Source: an uncultured Elusimicrobiales bacterium (GTDB taxonomy: Bacteria; Elusimicrobiota; Elusimicrobia; Elusimicrobiales; Elusimicrobiaceae). Taken from it: DNA of 64,000 bases. The stretch is taken from positions 248,001 to 312,000 of the forward strand of contig CALUXB010000002.1 in assembly GCA_944324645.1 (NCBI GenBank), written 5' to 3'. Each line of letters opens with the position of its first letter. Within the stretch, counting starts at the first letter, position 1. Made by a program: the position numbers and the translations under genes. Of the stretch, positions 1 to 8,365 are shown in pieces. The notes below the pieces were generated by a model. It was not told the DNA's origin, ran no database searches, and was given only the letters and a program-made list of their open reading frames with translations.

Positions 1-1091
1 TGCTGGGGTGCGGCGGCGCGCTCTGCACGCGGACGGGTCAAATACAAAGCTGCAAAATGCGGGGCCAGCTTTTTTATCATTTGCGGATAATCTTTGTCTT
101 TCATAAACCCACACACTAAAGCGGCATTTTCTACCCAAGGGCTGCGCTTGAAAAACCGGGCAAATGTTTCCGCGGCTTGCGGGTTATGCGCTCCGTCAAA
201 AATAATCCGCTTTTTTCCTATCTGCACCACTTCAAAACGGCACGGTACACCTACCCGGGCAAAGGCTTTTTTAAGTGCTTTTTCCCCCACGCCCAAAAAA
301 CGGCAAGCCTGATAAACCAAACACGCATTTTGCGTTTGTTTCTCTCCCAAAATATGCAAGGGCCAAAGGGTTTTTCCCTTTCTTAAAATCAAACGTCCGC
401 GGGCCCAATCTATTTTTTGCAATAGGAAAGGCTGCCCCGTTTTTACCTGCTGCAAGGGCGCCTGCGCGGCAGAAGCACAGCGGCGGATTTCCGCCCAAGC
501 CGGTGCCGCAAGGGGCGGGCAAAACACCGGCACGCCGGCCTTGATAATACCTGCTTTTTCATAGGCAATTTGTTTTAGCGTACTGCCCAAGAGAGCACAA
601 TGGTCCAACCCAATGGACGTAATGATACATACAGCCGGACGGCAGACATTAGTAGGGTCTTTGCGCCCGCCCAGGCCGGTTTCCAACACCACATATTGCA
701 CCTTTTGCTCTGCAAAATAAAGAAAAGCTGCGGCGGTAATAATTTCAAAAAAATTCAGCGGCTTTTTCTGCTCCGCCAGCACCTTTTGGCACAAGCGTAC
801 AAAAGAGGAGCGGGAAATAAGTTGCCCGTCCACGCTAATACGTTCCTGCACGGAAAACAAATGAGGAGAGATAAACAGCCCTGTCCGCCAGCCCGCTGCT
901 TGCAACACCTCTGCACACAGGTGGCAAACACTTCCTTTGCCATTTGTACCCGCCACGTGGATTACGCAATATTGATTCTGCGGATTGCCCAGCCGTTTTA
1001 AAAGGCGCGCAAATTCTTCCAATCCGACGCCAAACCCTGGCCCGGTGCGCTGTTGCAACTGTTGAAAAAAGGAACCTAAAGGAACAGACAT
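1..1091 (-). CDS. folC: Folylpolyglutamate synthase / dihydrofolate synthase (partial, C-terminus outside window)
   Basis: Mur-ligase-family enzyme that adds glutamate to (dihydro)folate using ATP in the cytoplasm. The leftward frame is open from an ATG at 1091 to the window edge, giving about 363 codons; the family is usually around 420 residues, so only the end is missing. The N-terminus carries the ATP-binding loop HVAGTNGKGS, followed by ETGLGGRKDPTN and ITSIGLDHCALLGST, which are typical of FolC. Further on, FDGAHNPQA is the conserved motif of the C-terminal domain. It lies 25 bases downstream of murA on the same strand and is probably the last visible gene of the VOC-prfA-glycosyltransferase-prmC-murA-folC run. 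Whether the enzyme has both DHFS and FPGS activity cannot be told from sequence. Confidence 0.9.
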   Translation of the reverse strand, partial: MSVPLGSFFQQLQQRTGPGFGVGLEEFARLLKRLGNPQNQYCVIHVAGTNGKGSVCHLCAEVLQAAGWRTGLFISPHLFSVQERISVDGQLISRSSFVRLCQKVLAEQKKPLNFFEIITAAAFLYFAEQKVQYVVLETGLGGRKDPTNVCRPAVCIITSIGLDHCALLGSTLKQIAYEKAGIIKAGVPVFCPPLAAPAWAEIRRCASAAQAPLQQVKTGQPFLLQKIDWARGRLILRKGKTLWPLHILGEKQTQNACLVYQACRFLGVGEKALKKAFARVGVPCRFEVVQIGKKRIIFDGAHNPQAAETFARFFKRSPWVENAALVCGFMKDKDYPQMIKKLAPHFAALYLTRPRAERAAAPQ

Positions 1092-1116
1092 AGAAAGGCC
1101 GTTTCTTACAAACAGA

Positions 1117-2388
1117 CTAGAATTCGTCTTTATCGGGGTTATAACGTGTTACTTTGGCGCCCAAGGCATTCAATTTGCCTTCGGGATCTTCGTACCCGCG
1201 GTCAATATGATAGACGCGTTCAATCTCGGTAATCCCTTGCGCACATAAACCCGCTATCAAAAGGGCAAACCCTCCGCGCAAATCCGAAGCCATCACGTGC
1301 GCACCGGAAAACTTGGGCACGCCGTTGACGCGGGCAATACTTTTTTCCGTTACAATATCGGCCCCCATACGCACCAATTCCGGTGCGTGCATAAAGCGGT
1401 TTTCAAAAATGTCTTCATCTATTTCGCTGGCTCCGTTTGCCAAGGCCATCAGCGTCATCCACGGGGCCTGCAAATCTGTGGCAAAGCCCGGGTAAGGGGC
1501 TGTTTTCATACGAAGCGGCTTTAGCGCAACATCATACGGCCTGACGTGCACATAATTGGGGCCAATTTCCAGCGGAACGCCTGCCTCCTGCAAATACTCC
1601 AGCAAAATGGAATTATGCTCCGGTACGCAGCCGTCCACTTTTACATCGCCGCGCGCGGCGGCGGCGGCAATCATATAGCTGCCGCTTTCAATGCGGTCTG
1701 CCACTACGGTATGTTCCGCCCCGTGCAAATATTGCTGTCCACGCACAACTAGACGACCTTTTTCATCACTAAATACTTCTGCCCCCATTTTATTAAGCAC
1801 CGCGGCCACATCGTCAATTTCCGGCTCTTTAGCTACGTTTTCCAGCACCGTTTCTCCCGGTATTAAAGCGGCGCACATCATTAAATTCTGTGTAGCGCCC
1901 ACGCTGGGAAAGCGCAGTGTGATCTTAGCCGGCTGCAACTCTTGGGCCGAAAGCACCACGTTTCCGCGCTCGGTTACGCAAGCGGCTCCCAAACGTTCAA
2001 AACCTTTCAAATGAATATCCACCGGACGGGCCCCCAAAGCACAGCCGCCCGGCAAAGGGATAACTGCTTCTTTAAACCGCGCCAGCAGCGGCCCTGCCAC
2101 CCAAAAGCTGGCTCTCATTTGCTTGACCAGTTCATAAGGAAGCACATTTTTTAAATTTCCGTCAGCGGTAATGGTAACGGTCCCGTTTTCATAGTGCACT
2201 TTTTTACCCAGGGCCGTCAAAATTTTAAGCGTGGTGCGCACATCACGCAAATTGGGTACGCGGTGCAGCACAAACGGCTCATCGGTAAGCAAAGAAGCCA
2301 CCAAAATAGGCAAACACGCATTTTTAGAACCGCTGATTTTCACAACGCCTTTTAATTTTCTGCCGCCTTCTATGAGAAATCTGTCCAT
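1117..2388 (-). CDS. murA: UDP-N-acetylglucosamine 1-carboxyvinyltransferase
   Basis: Transfers enolpyruvate from PEP to UDP-GlcNAc, the first committed step of peptidoglycan synthesis in the cytoplasm. The 423-residue length is normal. The catalytic loop LPGGCALGARPVD has Cys116 in the position of the fosfomycin-sensitive cysteine of E. coli MurA. The N-terminal KISGSKNACLPIL is the substrate-binding KxxGxKNA motif, and the tandem EPT-fold halves continue to the C-terminus (SDLRGGFALLIAGL). A purine-rich sequence (AAGGAG) precedes the ATG. It is followed by folC after 25 bases and preceded by prmC at 56 bases, all leftward, so co-transcription is likely. Confidence 0.97.
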   Translation of the reverse strand: MDRFLIEGGRKLKGVVKISGSKNACLPILVASLLTDEPFVLHRVPNLRDVRTTLKILTALGKKVHYENGTVTITADGNLKNVLPYELVKQMRASFWVAGPLLARFKEAVIPLPGGCALGARPVDIHLKGFERLGAACVTERGNVVLSAQELQPAKITLRFPSVGATQNLMMCAALIPGETVLENVAKEPEIDDVAAVLNKMGAEVFSDEKGRLVVRGQQYLHGAEHTVVADRIESGSYMIAAAAARGDVKVDGCVPEHNSILLEYLQEAGVPLEIGPNYVHVRPYDVALKPLRMKTAPYPGFATDLQAPWMTLMALANGASEIDEDIFENRFMHAPELVRMGADIVTEKSIARVNGVPKFSGAHVMASDLRGGFALLIAGLCAQGITEIERVYHIDRGYEDPEGKLNALGAKVTRYNPDKDEF

Positions 2389-2444
2389 AAAAAACTCCTT
2401 GCTTAAATCAATTTACGTCCGGTCTGCACCCGGCTCCGCCTGGG

Positions 2445-3290
2445 CTATTTCAGCCGGGCAAATATAAAACGTTCTATCCCTGCAAAATCTTTTTTTACGC
2501 CGCCTTCCCAGCGCCCGGCGTCAAACAAAGCCGCCACCGCCGGCGCCTGCCCGGCACCAATTTCCATAGCCAGCGTGCCACGCGGATTTAAATAATCTGC
2601 CGCCACCGATACAATACGCCGGATAATATCCAGCCCGTCTGCTCCGCCGTCCAAAGCCAGCTGGGGCTCTTGCTGTACCTCAGCAGAGAGCTGTGCCAAA
2701 TCCCCAGAGGCAATATAGGGCGGATTGGAAATAATTAAATCAAACGTACCCATCACGTTCTCAAACAAATCACTTTGCAAAAGCTGCACCCGCTCCTGCA
2801 ATTTAGTCCGCTTCGCGTTTTCTGAGGCCAAACACAAAGCGTCCTTTGAAATATCCACCGCCGTTACGCGTGCGCGCGGAAAATGTGCCGCCAGCGCAAG
2901 CGCAATACACCCGGTACCGGTGCATACATCCAGTATATCCGGGTCTGCCCCGGGCTCAAAAAGACGGCTGACATATTGCACCAGCTCTTCCGTTTCCGGG
3001 CGCGGAGTTAAGGCACGCGGGTCACAGCGCAAGGTAAGAGAGCAAAAATCCGTTTCCCCGGTAATATAAGCCACCGGTTTGCCCTGTTTTTTTTGTTCAA
3101 TAAAAGACCAAAAGCGTGCTTCTTCCTCCTCCCCTACCGGCTCTGTTGCAAAGGCCAACAGACGGGTGCGGCTTAGCCCTAAAACTGCCGCCAATAAAAA
3201 CTCGGCCTCTGCCCGCGGCTGCGGCGTAGAGGCACGGCTTAATACGATTTCTGCACGGGCTAACAAAGCGGCACGGGAAGAAGAGGTCAT
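2445..3290 (-). CDS. prmC: Peptide chain release factor N5-glutamine methyltransferase
   Basis: SAM-dependent enzyme that methylates the glutamine of the GGQ motif in release factors, which fits its place two genes below prfA. The 281-residue protein has an N-terminal helical domain (about 1-95), the SAM-binding loop DVCTGTGC at about 121-128, and the catalytic NPPY at 189-192 that contacts the glutamine amide. The start codon overlaps the stop of the upstream glycosyltransferase by four bases (ATGA), indicating translational coupling. Confidence 0.95.
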   Translation of the reverse strand: MTSSSRAALLARAEIVLSRASTPQPRAEAEFLLAAVLGLSRTRLLAFATEPVGEEEEARFWSFIEQKKQGKPVAYITGETDFCSLTLRCDPRALTPRPETEELVQYVSRLFEPGADPDILDVCTGTGCIALALAAHFPRARVTAVDISKDALCLASENAKRTKLQERVQLLQSDLFENVMGTFDLIISNPPYIASGDLAQLSAEVQQEPQLALDGGADGLDIIRRIVSVAADYLNPRGTLAMEIGAGQAPAVAALFDAGRWEGGVKKDFAGIERFIFARLK

Positions 3291-4267
3291 ATCATCTTTT
3301 TCAGGCGGTCCACCAACGATTCAAATTGCCACCAATCAAAAACATTTATATTATCTTTATCGGTCTGCAGCACTAAAGCTTTTTCGTGATTGGGGGCATT
3401 ATAAACGCCTAGTGCGTTATAAAACGCCAAAAGCGGCTTTTCAAAACCAACCGCAATATGCACCACAGAAGTATCAGGCGTAACAACCAATGTGGCGCGG
3501 CGTACTAATTCAAAAAGCTCAAAAACGTCCGCCATTTCTTTTACATACACATCCGGCAGGTCTTTAAACGCCTTGGCGAATGTCTTTAAATATGGCCCCG
3601 TTACCGGCACTACGAAAGCGACATTGGGCTGGCGCAATGGAACGAACATTTCCCGCATAGTATCGGAAGAAAAACAGCGCTCTGCAGCCAAACCCGCAGG
3701 GTTGAATAAAATGTATTGGTATATCTTTTTATCTTCTAGCCAGTCAGACACCGCTTTACGCGCGGTGGACAAAATAGGCAGATCATAGGACTTATCCGGA
3801 GCGGACACCCCTAGTTGCCGCAGGATGGCGGCTTCGTGTTCGCTGCCGTGAACTTGAGGATTGCCAAATGGCTGCAATGGGCTGGTATGTGTGTCCAGCA
3901 CACGTTTTCCTCCGGCAATATACTTAAACATACGCCAGTTAAAATAATTTTTGTCCGAACTATCCAGCACTAAATCAAAATGTTTTCTGCGCAATTTTAA
4001 GGCCGCGCAAAACAAACCCAACCAATGTTGATTAGGGCGCAAAGCCGTGCGCAACGGCAGACGAAAGACCTCATCTACATACGGGTTATGTTTTAAAAAA
4101 TCATAAGCTGGGCCGAAACAAGCCACCGTAATGCGGGCCTGGGGATTTGCTTTCTTAATTTCCCGGTAACAACAGGAAGAAATGATAGCCGCACTTAAAG
4201 ACCCCTCGCAGCGGCATACCAGCACATTTTGCACATCACGAATATTCGGGATATGTTTCATATCCAC
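3287..4267 (-). CDS. Glycosyltransferase family 9 (heptosyltransferase-like)
   Basis: A 326-residue GT-B protein resembling ADP-heptose:LPS heptosyltransferases, which add heptose to the lipopolysaccharide inner core on the cytoplasmic face of the inner membrane. Visible features are the N-terminal VLVCRCEGSLSAAIISS (family members begin IRxxxxGD), the HEAAILRQLG segment before the interdomain linker, and VVTPDTSVVHIAVGFEKPLL near the C-terminus, the PDTG/ahlA-type nucleotide-sugar site. The D-T-S-V-V-H segment is a close match to the family D-S-G-x-x-H. It lies between prfA (11-base gap) and prmC (4-base overlap). Together with rfaE2 at 47.5 kb it supports a heptose-containing LPS. The acceptor sugar is unknown. 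Confidence 0.8.
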   Translation of the reverse strand: MDMKHIPNIRDVQNVLVCRCEGSLSAAIISSCCYREIKKANPQARITVACFGPAYDFLKHNPYVDEVFRLPLRTALRPNQHWLGLFCAALKLRRKHFDLVLDSSDKNYFNWRMFKYIAGGKRVLDTHTSPLQPFGNPQVHGSEHEAAILRQLGVSAPDKSYDLPILSTARKAVSDWLEDKKIYQYILFNPAGLAAERCFSSDTMREMFVPLRQPNVAFVVPVTGPYLKTFAKAFKDLPDVYVKEMADVFELFELVRRATLVVTPDTSVVHIAVGFEKPLLAFYNALGVYNAPNHEKALVLQTDKDNINVFDWWQFESLVDRLKKMI

Positions 4268-4278
4268 ATTGTACCTTA

Positions 4279-5337
4279 TTACAACTGTAAATTTTTCAAT
4301 TTTTCTTCCAGACGCAGCTTGCGCAAATCTTCTAAAATTTCATCAATGCTGCCTTGCATAATTTCCGTCAGATTGTGGTAGCTGTTGCCGGTGCGGTGGT
4401 CGGTCACGCGGCTTTGCGGAAAATTGTAGGTGCGGATTTTCTCGCTGCGGTCCCCGGTGCCCACCTGGCTTTTGCGCGCGTCGTAAATTTCTTTATTGCG
4501 TTTTTCTTCTTCTATTTGATAAAGCTTAGCTTTGAGCATAGCCATCGCTTTTTCGCGGTTTTTACCCTGGCTGCGCTCTTCGCGGCAGGACACCACCACC
4601 CCGGTGGGTTTGTGGATAATGCGCACGGCGGTTTCCACTTTATTTACGTTCTGCCCACCGGCACCGCCGCTGCGGCAGGTTTCCAGTTCCAAATCTTCCG
4701 GTTTAATTTCTATGTCAATATCTTCCGCTTCCGGCATAATGGCTACGGTTACGGTAGAGGTATGCACGCGGCCGGAAGTTTCCGTATCGGGCACACGCTG
4801 GACGCGGTGGGTGCCAGCTTCGTCACGCAGCCACGAATAAGCGCCTTCCCCTTTAATAAACATACTGACGTATTTGCAGCCCTTCAATCCCGTAGGCGTA
4901 TATTCCAAAAGTTCCGTTTTCCAGCCTTTGGCGTCGGCAAAATGCTGGTAGACGCGCAGCAGCTCGGCGGCAAACAGGGCGGACTCTTCCCCCCCGGCGC
5001 CGGGGCGGATTTCCAAATAGATGCTTTTGGAATCATTGGGGTCTGGCGCAATGACCAGCACGCGCAAATCCTGCTGCAGTTGCGGCAGGCGCGCTTCCAG
5101 CTCGGCAATTTCTTCTGCGGCCAGAGAGGCCATTTCTTTGTCGGAGCCGTCTTTAATAATGGCCCGGTCCCCTTCTATGGCTTTTAAAACGGAATTGATT
5201 TCGTTTTCTTTTTCAATAATCGGCTTTAAAAAAGCGTGGCGTTTGGACTTTTCCATCAGCTCCTGGGCCGACAAAGAGCCGCTCATCAGCTCTTTCTCTA
5301 GTGCTTGGTATTCTTCTATATATTTAGCAGTATCCAT
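4279..5337 (-). CDS. prfA: Peptide chain release factor 1
   Basis: Recognises UAA and UAG stop codons on the ribosome and triggers peptide release. The 352-residue length is standard. The peptidyl-tRNA hydrolysis motif GGQ is at 227-229 inside [17 protein letters not shown]. The codon-recognition tripeptide P-x-T is PDT at 183-185 (RVPDTETSG); P and T are the conserved positions, the middle residue varies between phyla. It is encoded with prmC, the enzyme that methylates its GGQ, in the same leftward run. Confidence 0.97.
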   Translation of the reverse strand: MDTAKYIEEYQALEKELMSGSLSAQELMEKSKRHAFLKPIIEKENEINSVLKAIEGDRAIIKDGSDKEMASLAAEEIAELEARLPQLQQDLRVLVIAPDPNDSKSIYLEIRPGAGGEESALFAAELLRVYQHFADAKGWKTELLEYTPTGLKGCKYVSMFIKGEGAYSWLRDEAGTHRVQRVPDTETSGRVHTSTVTVAIMPEAEDIDIEIKPEDLELETCRSGGAGGQNVNKVETAVRIIHKPTGVVVSCREERSQGKNREKAMAMLKAKLYQIEEEKRNKEIYDARKSQVGTGDRSEKIRTYNFPQSRVTDHRTGNSYHNLTEIMQGSIDEILEDLRKLRLEEKLKNLQL

Positions 5338-5344
5338 ACAAAAC

Positions 5345-5728
5345 TTACTCCGTAATTTCTATTTGGTTATTTTCCGGCCCGAGCACACAGCTCTCATAAT
5401 ATCCGTCTCCCGTCTGGCGGGGGCCGCTGAGCACTTGATATCCTGCTTGGTGCAAAGCAACGGTCAGCTCGTCCACTCGTTGACGGCTGCCAACCGAAAA
5501 AGCCATATGCGCATAACCGCAGCAGACAGGCTGAAACGGATGTGTTTCTAAGGACGGACGCGTCATTATTTCCAGCCGGGTCCCCGTACCAAAGCGCAAA
5601 AAATAAGAACTAAATCCTGTTTGCTTATTATAATAGCGTGCCCCGGCCTGCGCGCCAAAAAAACGCACAAAAAAATCTTTAACAGCTTCTAAATCAACAG
5701 CATATAAAGCAATATGCGCTATTTCCAT
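5345..5728 (-). CDS. VOC-family (glyoxalase/bleomycin-resistance fold) protein
   Basis: A 127-residue protein of two beta-alpha-beta-beta-beta modules. The four metal-ligand positions of the vicinal oxygen chelate fold can be seen: His in AHIALYAVD, Glu in RLEIM, His in YAHMAFSV and Glu in QIEITE near the C-terminus. Similar small proteins are often named lactoylglutathione lyase-like, but the substrate is not deducible. It precedes prfA by only 7 bases, so it is probably the first gene of this leftward operon. Confidence 0.8.
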   Translation of the reverse strand: MEIAHIALYAVDLEAVKDFFVRFFGAQAGARYYNKQTGFSSYFLRFGTGTRLEIMTRPSLETHPFQPVCCGYAHMAFSVGSRQRVDELTVALHQAGYQVLSGPRQTGDGYYESCVLGPENNQIEITE

Positions 5729-5768
5729 ATTTTCCTACTTCTTTATAAAAACAGCAAACAACGGCTAA

Positions 5769-5808
5769 TAAAAAAACAGACCCCCGGTAACGAGAGTCTG
5801 TTTTTTTA
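5769..5808 (-). terminator. Intrinsic terminator after rpmE
   Basis: A 12-bp inverted repeat (AAAAAAACAGAC and its complement) around a 14-base GC-rich loop. Read leftward it ends in a run of seven T, directly downstream of the rpmE stop. It separates the rho-rpmE unit from the VOC-prfA operon. Confidence 0.85.
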
Positions 5809-5818
5809 AAGAGCGTCG

Positions 5819-6178
5819 CTATTTCGCAGCTTTGGCTTCCGTTTTGGCCGCTTTCTTGGCCGGAGCTACAGCCTTGGGGGCTTTTTTGGCGGAAGCGGCT
5901 TTTTTCAAAACAGCTTTGTTGGCCAATTTTGCCTTGGCTTTTACTTCGGTTTTCGGTTTGCGGGTAACGGTTTTGCCGGAAGTGGAAGCAAAGCGTTTGT
6001 TGAATTTTTCCACTCTTCCTTCCGTATCCAGCAGTTTCTGTTTGCCGGTAAAGAACGGATGGCAGGCCGCGCAGATGTCTAGTTTTAAAGTTTTGGCAGT
6101 GGAGCGGGTCAGAAATTTATTGCCGCAAGCGCAGACCGCTTCCACAAAGTCATATTTCGGATGTATTTTCTCTTTCAT
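5819..6178 (-). CDS. rpmE: 50S ribosomal protein L31 with long Lys/Ala-rich tail
   Basis: Ribosomal protein L31 of the zinc-binding (C+) type. The first ~70 residues are the L31 domain: [11 protein letters not shown], then the zinc cysteines in VCACGNKF and [15 protein letters not shown]. The remaining ~50 residues are almost only Ala, Lys, Pro and Thr, making the protein 119 residues instead of the usual 65-80. The tail is likely disordered and positively charged and may contact rRNA. A good Shine-Dalgarno (AGAGGAAA) precedes the ATG. rho lies upstream, as in many bacteria, but a separate promoter sits in the gap. Confidence 0.93.
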   Translation of the reverse strand: MKEKIHPKYDFVEAVCACGNKFLTRSTAKTLKLDICAACHPFFTGKQKLLDTEGRVEKFNKRFASTSGKTVTRKPKTEVKAKAKLANKAVLKKAASAKKAPKAVAPAKKAAKTEAKAAK

Positions 6179-6225
6179 TTTTGTTTCCTCTAAAAATGGT
6201 TCGGGGCAGAAACGCCTTCTTGATT

Positions 6226-6255
6226 ATTTTACCATAAAATACAGGGGCAAGCCAA
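6226..6255 (-). promoter_or_regulatory. Probable sigma-70 promoter of rpmE
   Basis: Leftward -10 box TAAAAT (complement of 6226-6231) and -35 box TTGGCT (complement of 6250-6255) with an 18-base spacer, in the 108-base gap between rho and rpmE. It allows rpmE to be transcribed independently of rho. Confidence 0.5.
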
Positions 6256-6286
6256 GCAAAAGCCGTTTCCCGCCCCTGTTTTACGC

Positions 6287-7759
6287 CTAAAAAGCGTTGA
6301 CTTCCATTTGTTTCAAAAAGTCTTTGTTAGACTTGGTGGAAGAGAGCTTATCAAGCAGCAGCGTCATCGCGTCCACGCTGCTCAGCGGCGCGAGCACTTT
6401 GCGGATAATCCACATTTTGTTCAGCTCGTCTTCGCTCAGCAGCAGGTTTTCCTTACGGGTGGAGCTGCGGTTGATGTCCACCGCCGGGAAAATGCGCCGC
6501 TCTGAGAGTTTGCGGTCCAGGCAGATTTCGCTGTTGCCGGTGCCTTTGAACTCTTCAAAAATCACTTCGTCCATACGGCTGCCCGTTTCCACCAATGCGC
6601 TGGCGATAATGGTCAAAGAGCCGCCCTCTTCAATATTGCGCGCCGCGCCCAAAAAGCGTTTGGGCTTTTGCAAAGAGGTGGCTTCCAAGCCGCCGGTCAG
6701 CACGCGGCCCGAAGACGGAGCCACCGTGTTATAGGCACGGGCCAGACGGGTAATGGAGTCCAGCAAAATGACCACGTCTTTGCCCATTTCCGCCAAGCGT
6801 TTGGCTTTTTCCAGCACCATTTCCGCCACTTGCACGTGGCGTTCGGCGGGCTCGTCAAAGGTAGAAGCGATGACTTCGCCTTTGACGCTGCGGGCCATAT
6901 CGGTCACTTCTTCGGGGCGCTCGTCAATCAAAAGCACCATCAGCACCACGTCTTTGTGGTTAGCCGCCAAAGAGTGCGCGATGGCCTGCATAATCATCGT
7001 TTTACCGGTTTTCGGAGCAGCTACAATCAGGGCGCGCTGGCCTTTACCAATCGGAGACATCAAATCAATCACGCGCTGCGTCAGCGAATTTTTATCCATT
7101 TCCAGCGTGAAACGCTCGTTGGGGTGCAGCGGAGTCAGGTTTTCAAACAACGGACGGTTATATACGTTGGCAGAATCCAATCCATTTACTTTCTGCACCT
7201 GCAGCATAGCAAAAAAGCGCTCCCCTTCTTTGGGCGGGCGGATAAGCCCTTCAATGGTGTCGCCTTTGCGCAGGCCAAAACGTTTAATCTGAGAAGGAGA
7301 AACATAAATATCTTCCGGACCGGCTAAATAGTTATTTTCTTCTGAGCGCAGAAAACCAAATCCATCCGGCAAAATTTCCAGCACGCCCCCGCCGTACACA
7401 GAACCGTTCTGTTTGGCTTGTATGGCTACGATTTTGCCAATTAACGCCGACTTGCGCAACCCGGAAATATCTTCAATATTGTAATTGAGCGCCAACTTGG
7501 TCAGCTCATCTACGCTTAATTTATTGAGTTCACGTGCGTCCATCGGCTTGGCGCCGTTGGGCTGGCGTTGGACCGGTTGCGGGGCATATGGGGCAGAGGC
7601 ATTCCCTGTTTTTTGCATCACGCGCCGCTGCGGAGCGTGGTTGTTTCTTACCGGGGCGGCGGTTTTAGTTTCCGCGACGGCGGTTTTAGCTTCTGCTTTT
7701 GCGCCGGCTTTAGCAACCGGAGCTTTAGCAGGTTTTTCCTGCTGGATATTGTCTGACAT
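6287..7759 (-). CDS. rho: Transcription termination factor Rho
   Basis: Hexameric RNA-dependent ATPase that ends transcription. The 490-residue protein has an Ala/Lys/Pro-rich N-terminal extension (about 1-70, probably disordered), then the Rho N-terminal helix bundle ([18 protein letters not shown]), the cold-shock RNA-binding domain ([13 protein letters not shown]), and the ATPase domain with P-loop APKTGKT and Walker [18 protein letters not shown]. The secondary RNA-site region [19 protein letters not shown] is complete. Upstream coaE ends 9 bases before the start, so rho is likely co-transcribed with polA and coaE. Confidence 0.97.
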   Translation of the reverse strand: MSDNIQQEKPAKAPVAKAGAKAEAKTAVAETKTAAPVRNNHAPQRRVMQKTGNASAPYAPQPVQRQPNGAKPMDARELNKLSVDELTKLALNYNIEDISGLRKSALIGKIVAIQAKQNGSVYGGGVLEILPDGFGFLRSEENNYLAGPEDIYVSPSQIKRFGLRKGDTIEGLIRPPKEGERFFAMLQVQKVNGLDSANVYNRPLFENLTPLHPNERFTLEMDKNSLTQRVIDLMSPIGKGQRALIVAAPKTGKTMIMQAIAHSLAANHKDVVLMVLLIDERPEEVTDMARSVKGEVIASTFDEPAERHVQVAEMVLEKAKRLAEMGKDVVILLDSITRLARAYNTVAPSSGRVLTGGLEATSLQKPKRFLGAARNIEEGGSLTIIASALVETGSRMDEVIFEEFKGTGNSEICLDRKLSERRIFPAVDINRSSTRKENLLLSEDELNKMWIIRKVLAPLSSVDAMTLLLDKLSSTKSNKDFLKQMEVNAF

Positions 7760-7768
7760 ACGGACTCC

Positions 7769-8359
7769 TTATTTGGATTGGTAAATTTTACGCAAAGCAC
7801 CGCAAACAGTTTTTACTTTCTCTGCCAGCACTGCCTCTGAGGCGTCATTTAACAAACAAATGTCTGCCAAAGCGGCCTTTTTCTCTTGGGAAAACTGGAT
7901 GCGGCTTCTTCTTAAAAAATCGGTTTTGCTCATTGCCCGCTCTTTGGCACGGCGGGCCAACTCTTCCGGACGGGCCAATACACACACCGTCAAATCAAAA
8001 GCGTCCTGCCAGGACACTTCAAACAGCAGGGGCACTTCCACCACCCGCAGCCATATTTTATTTTGTTTTAAACGCTTTTGAATCTCCCGCGCTACCAGCG
8101 GATGCAGCAACGCTTCCAGCTTTTTACGCGCAACAGCGGAAGAAAAAATTTTCTGTGCTACTGCCTCTTTTTCCCCCGCACCGGTTAAAGCAGAAATTTG
8201 ACGCCTAACAGCAGGCCGGGCCGATATTTCCCGCACGAGCTCGTCACAGCTTAACGTATAAGCACCGCATTTTTGGAATGCACCCAAGGCCGTGCTTTTG
8301 CCGCATAAAATACCGCCTGTTAAGCCAATTACCAACTGATTGTGGGTTTTAAAGTTCAT
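7769..8359 (-). CDS. coaE: Dephospho-CoA kinase
   Basis: Phosphorylates the 3'-OH of dephospho-CoA with ATP, the last step of coenzyme A synthesis. The 196-residue protein begins with the P-loop GLTGGILCGKST; the family form is usually GLTGGIGSGKS, so two loop residues differ but GxxxxGKST is kept. DELVREI, LLHPLV and EVPLLFE are further family motifs. It sits 6 bases after polA and 9 bases before rho, an operon-like spacing; CoaE-PolA neighbourhood is common in bacteria. Confidence 0.93.
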   Translation of the reverse strand: MNFKTHNQLVIGLTGGILCGKSTALGAFQKCGAYTLSCDELVREISARPAVRRQISALTGAGEKEAVAQKIFSSAVARKKLEALLHPLVAREIQKRLKQNKIWLRVVEVPLLFEVSWQDAFDLTVCVLARPEELARRAKERAMSKTDFLRRSRIQFSQEKKAALADICLLNDASEAVLAEKVKTVCGALRKIYQSK

Positions 8360-8365
8360 CGGAAA

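Noticed and set aside
4354-5187. A 277-codon plus-strand frame opposite prfA
   Set aside because: Low-complexity Phe/His/Gly-rich shadow of prfA, whose GGQ and PxT motifs are unambiguous.
6668-7327. A 219-codon plus-strand frame opposite rho
   Set aside because: Shadow frame; no recognisable domain, while rho is complete on the minus strand.
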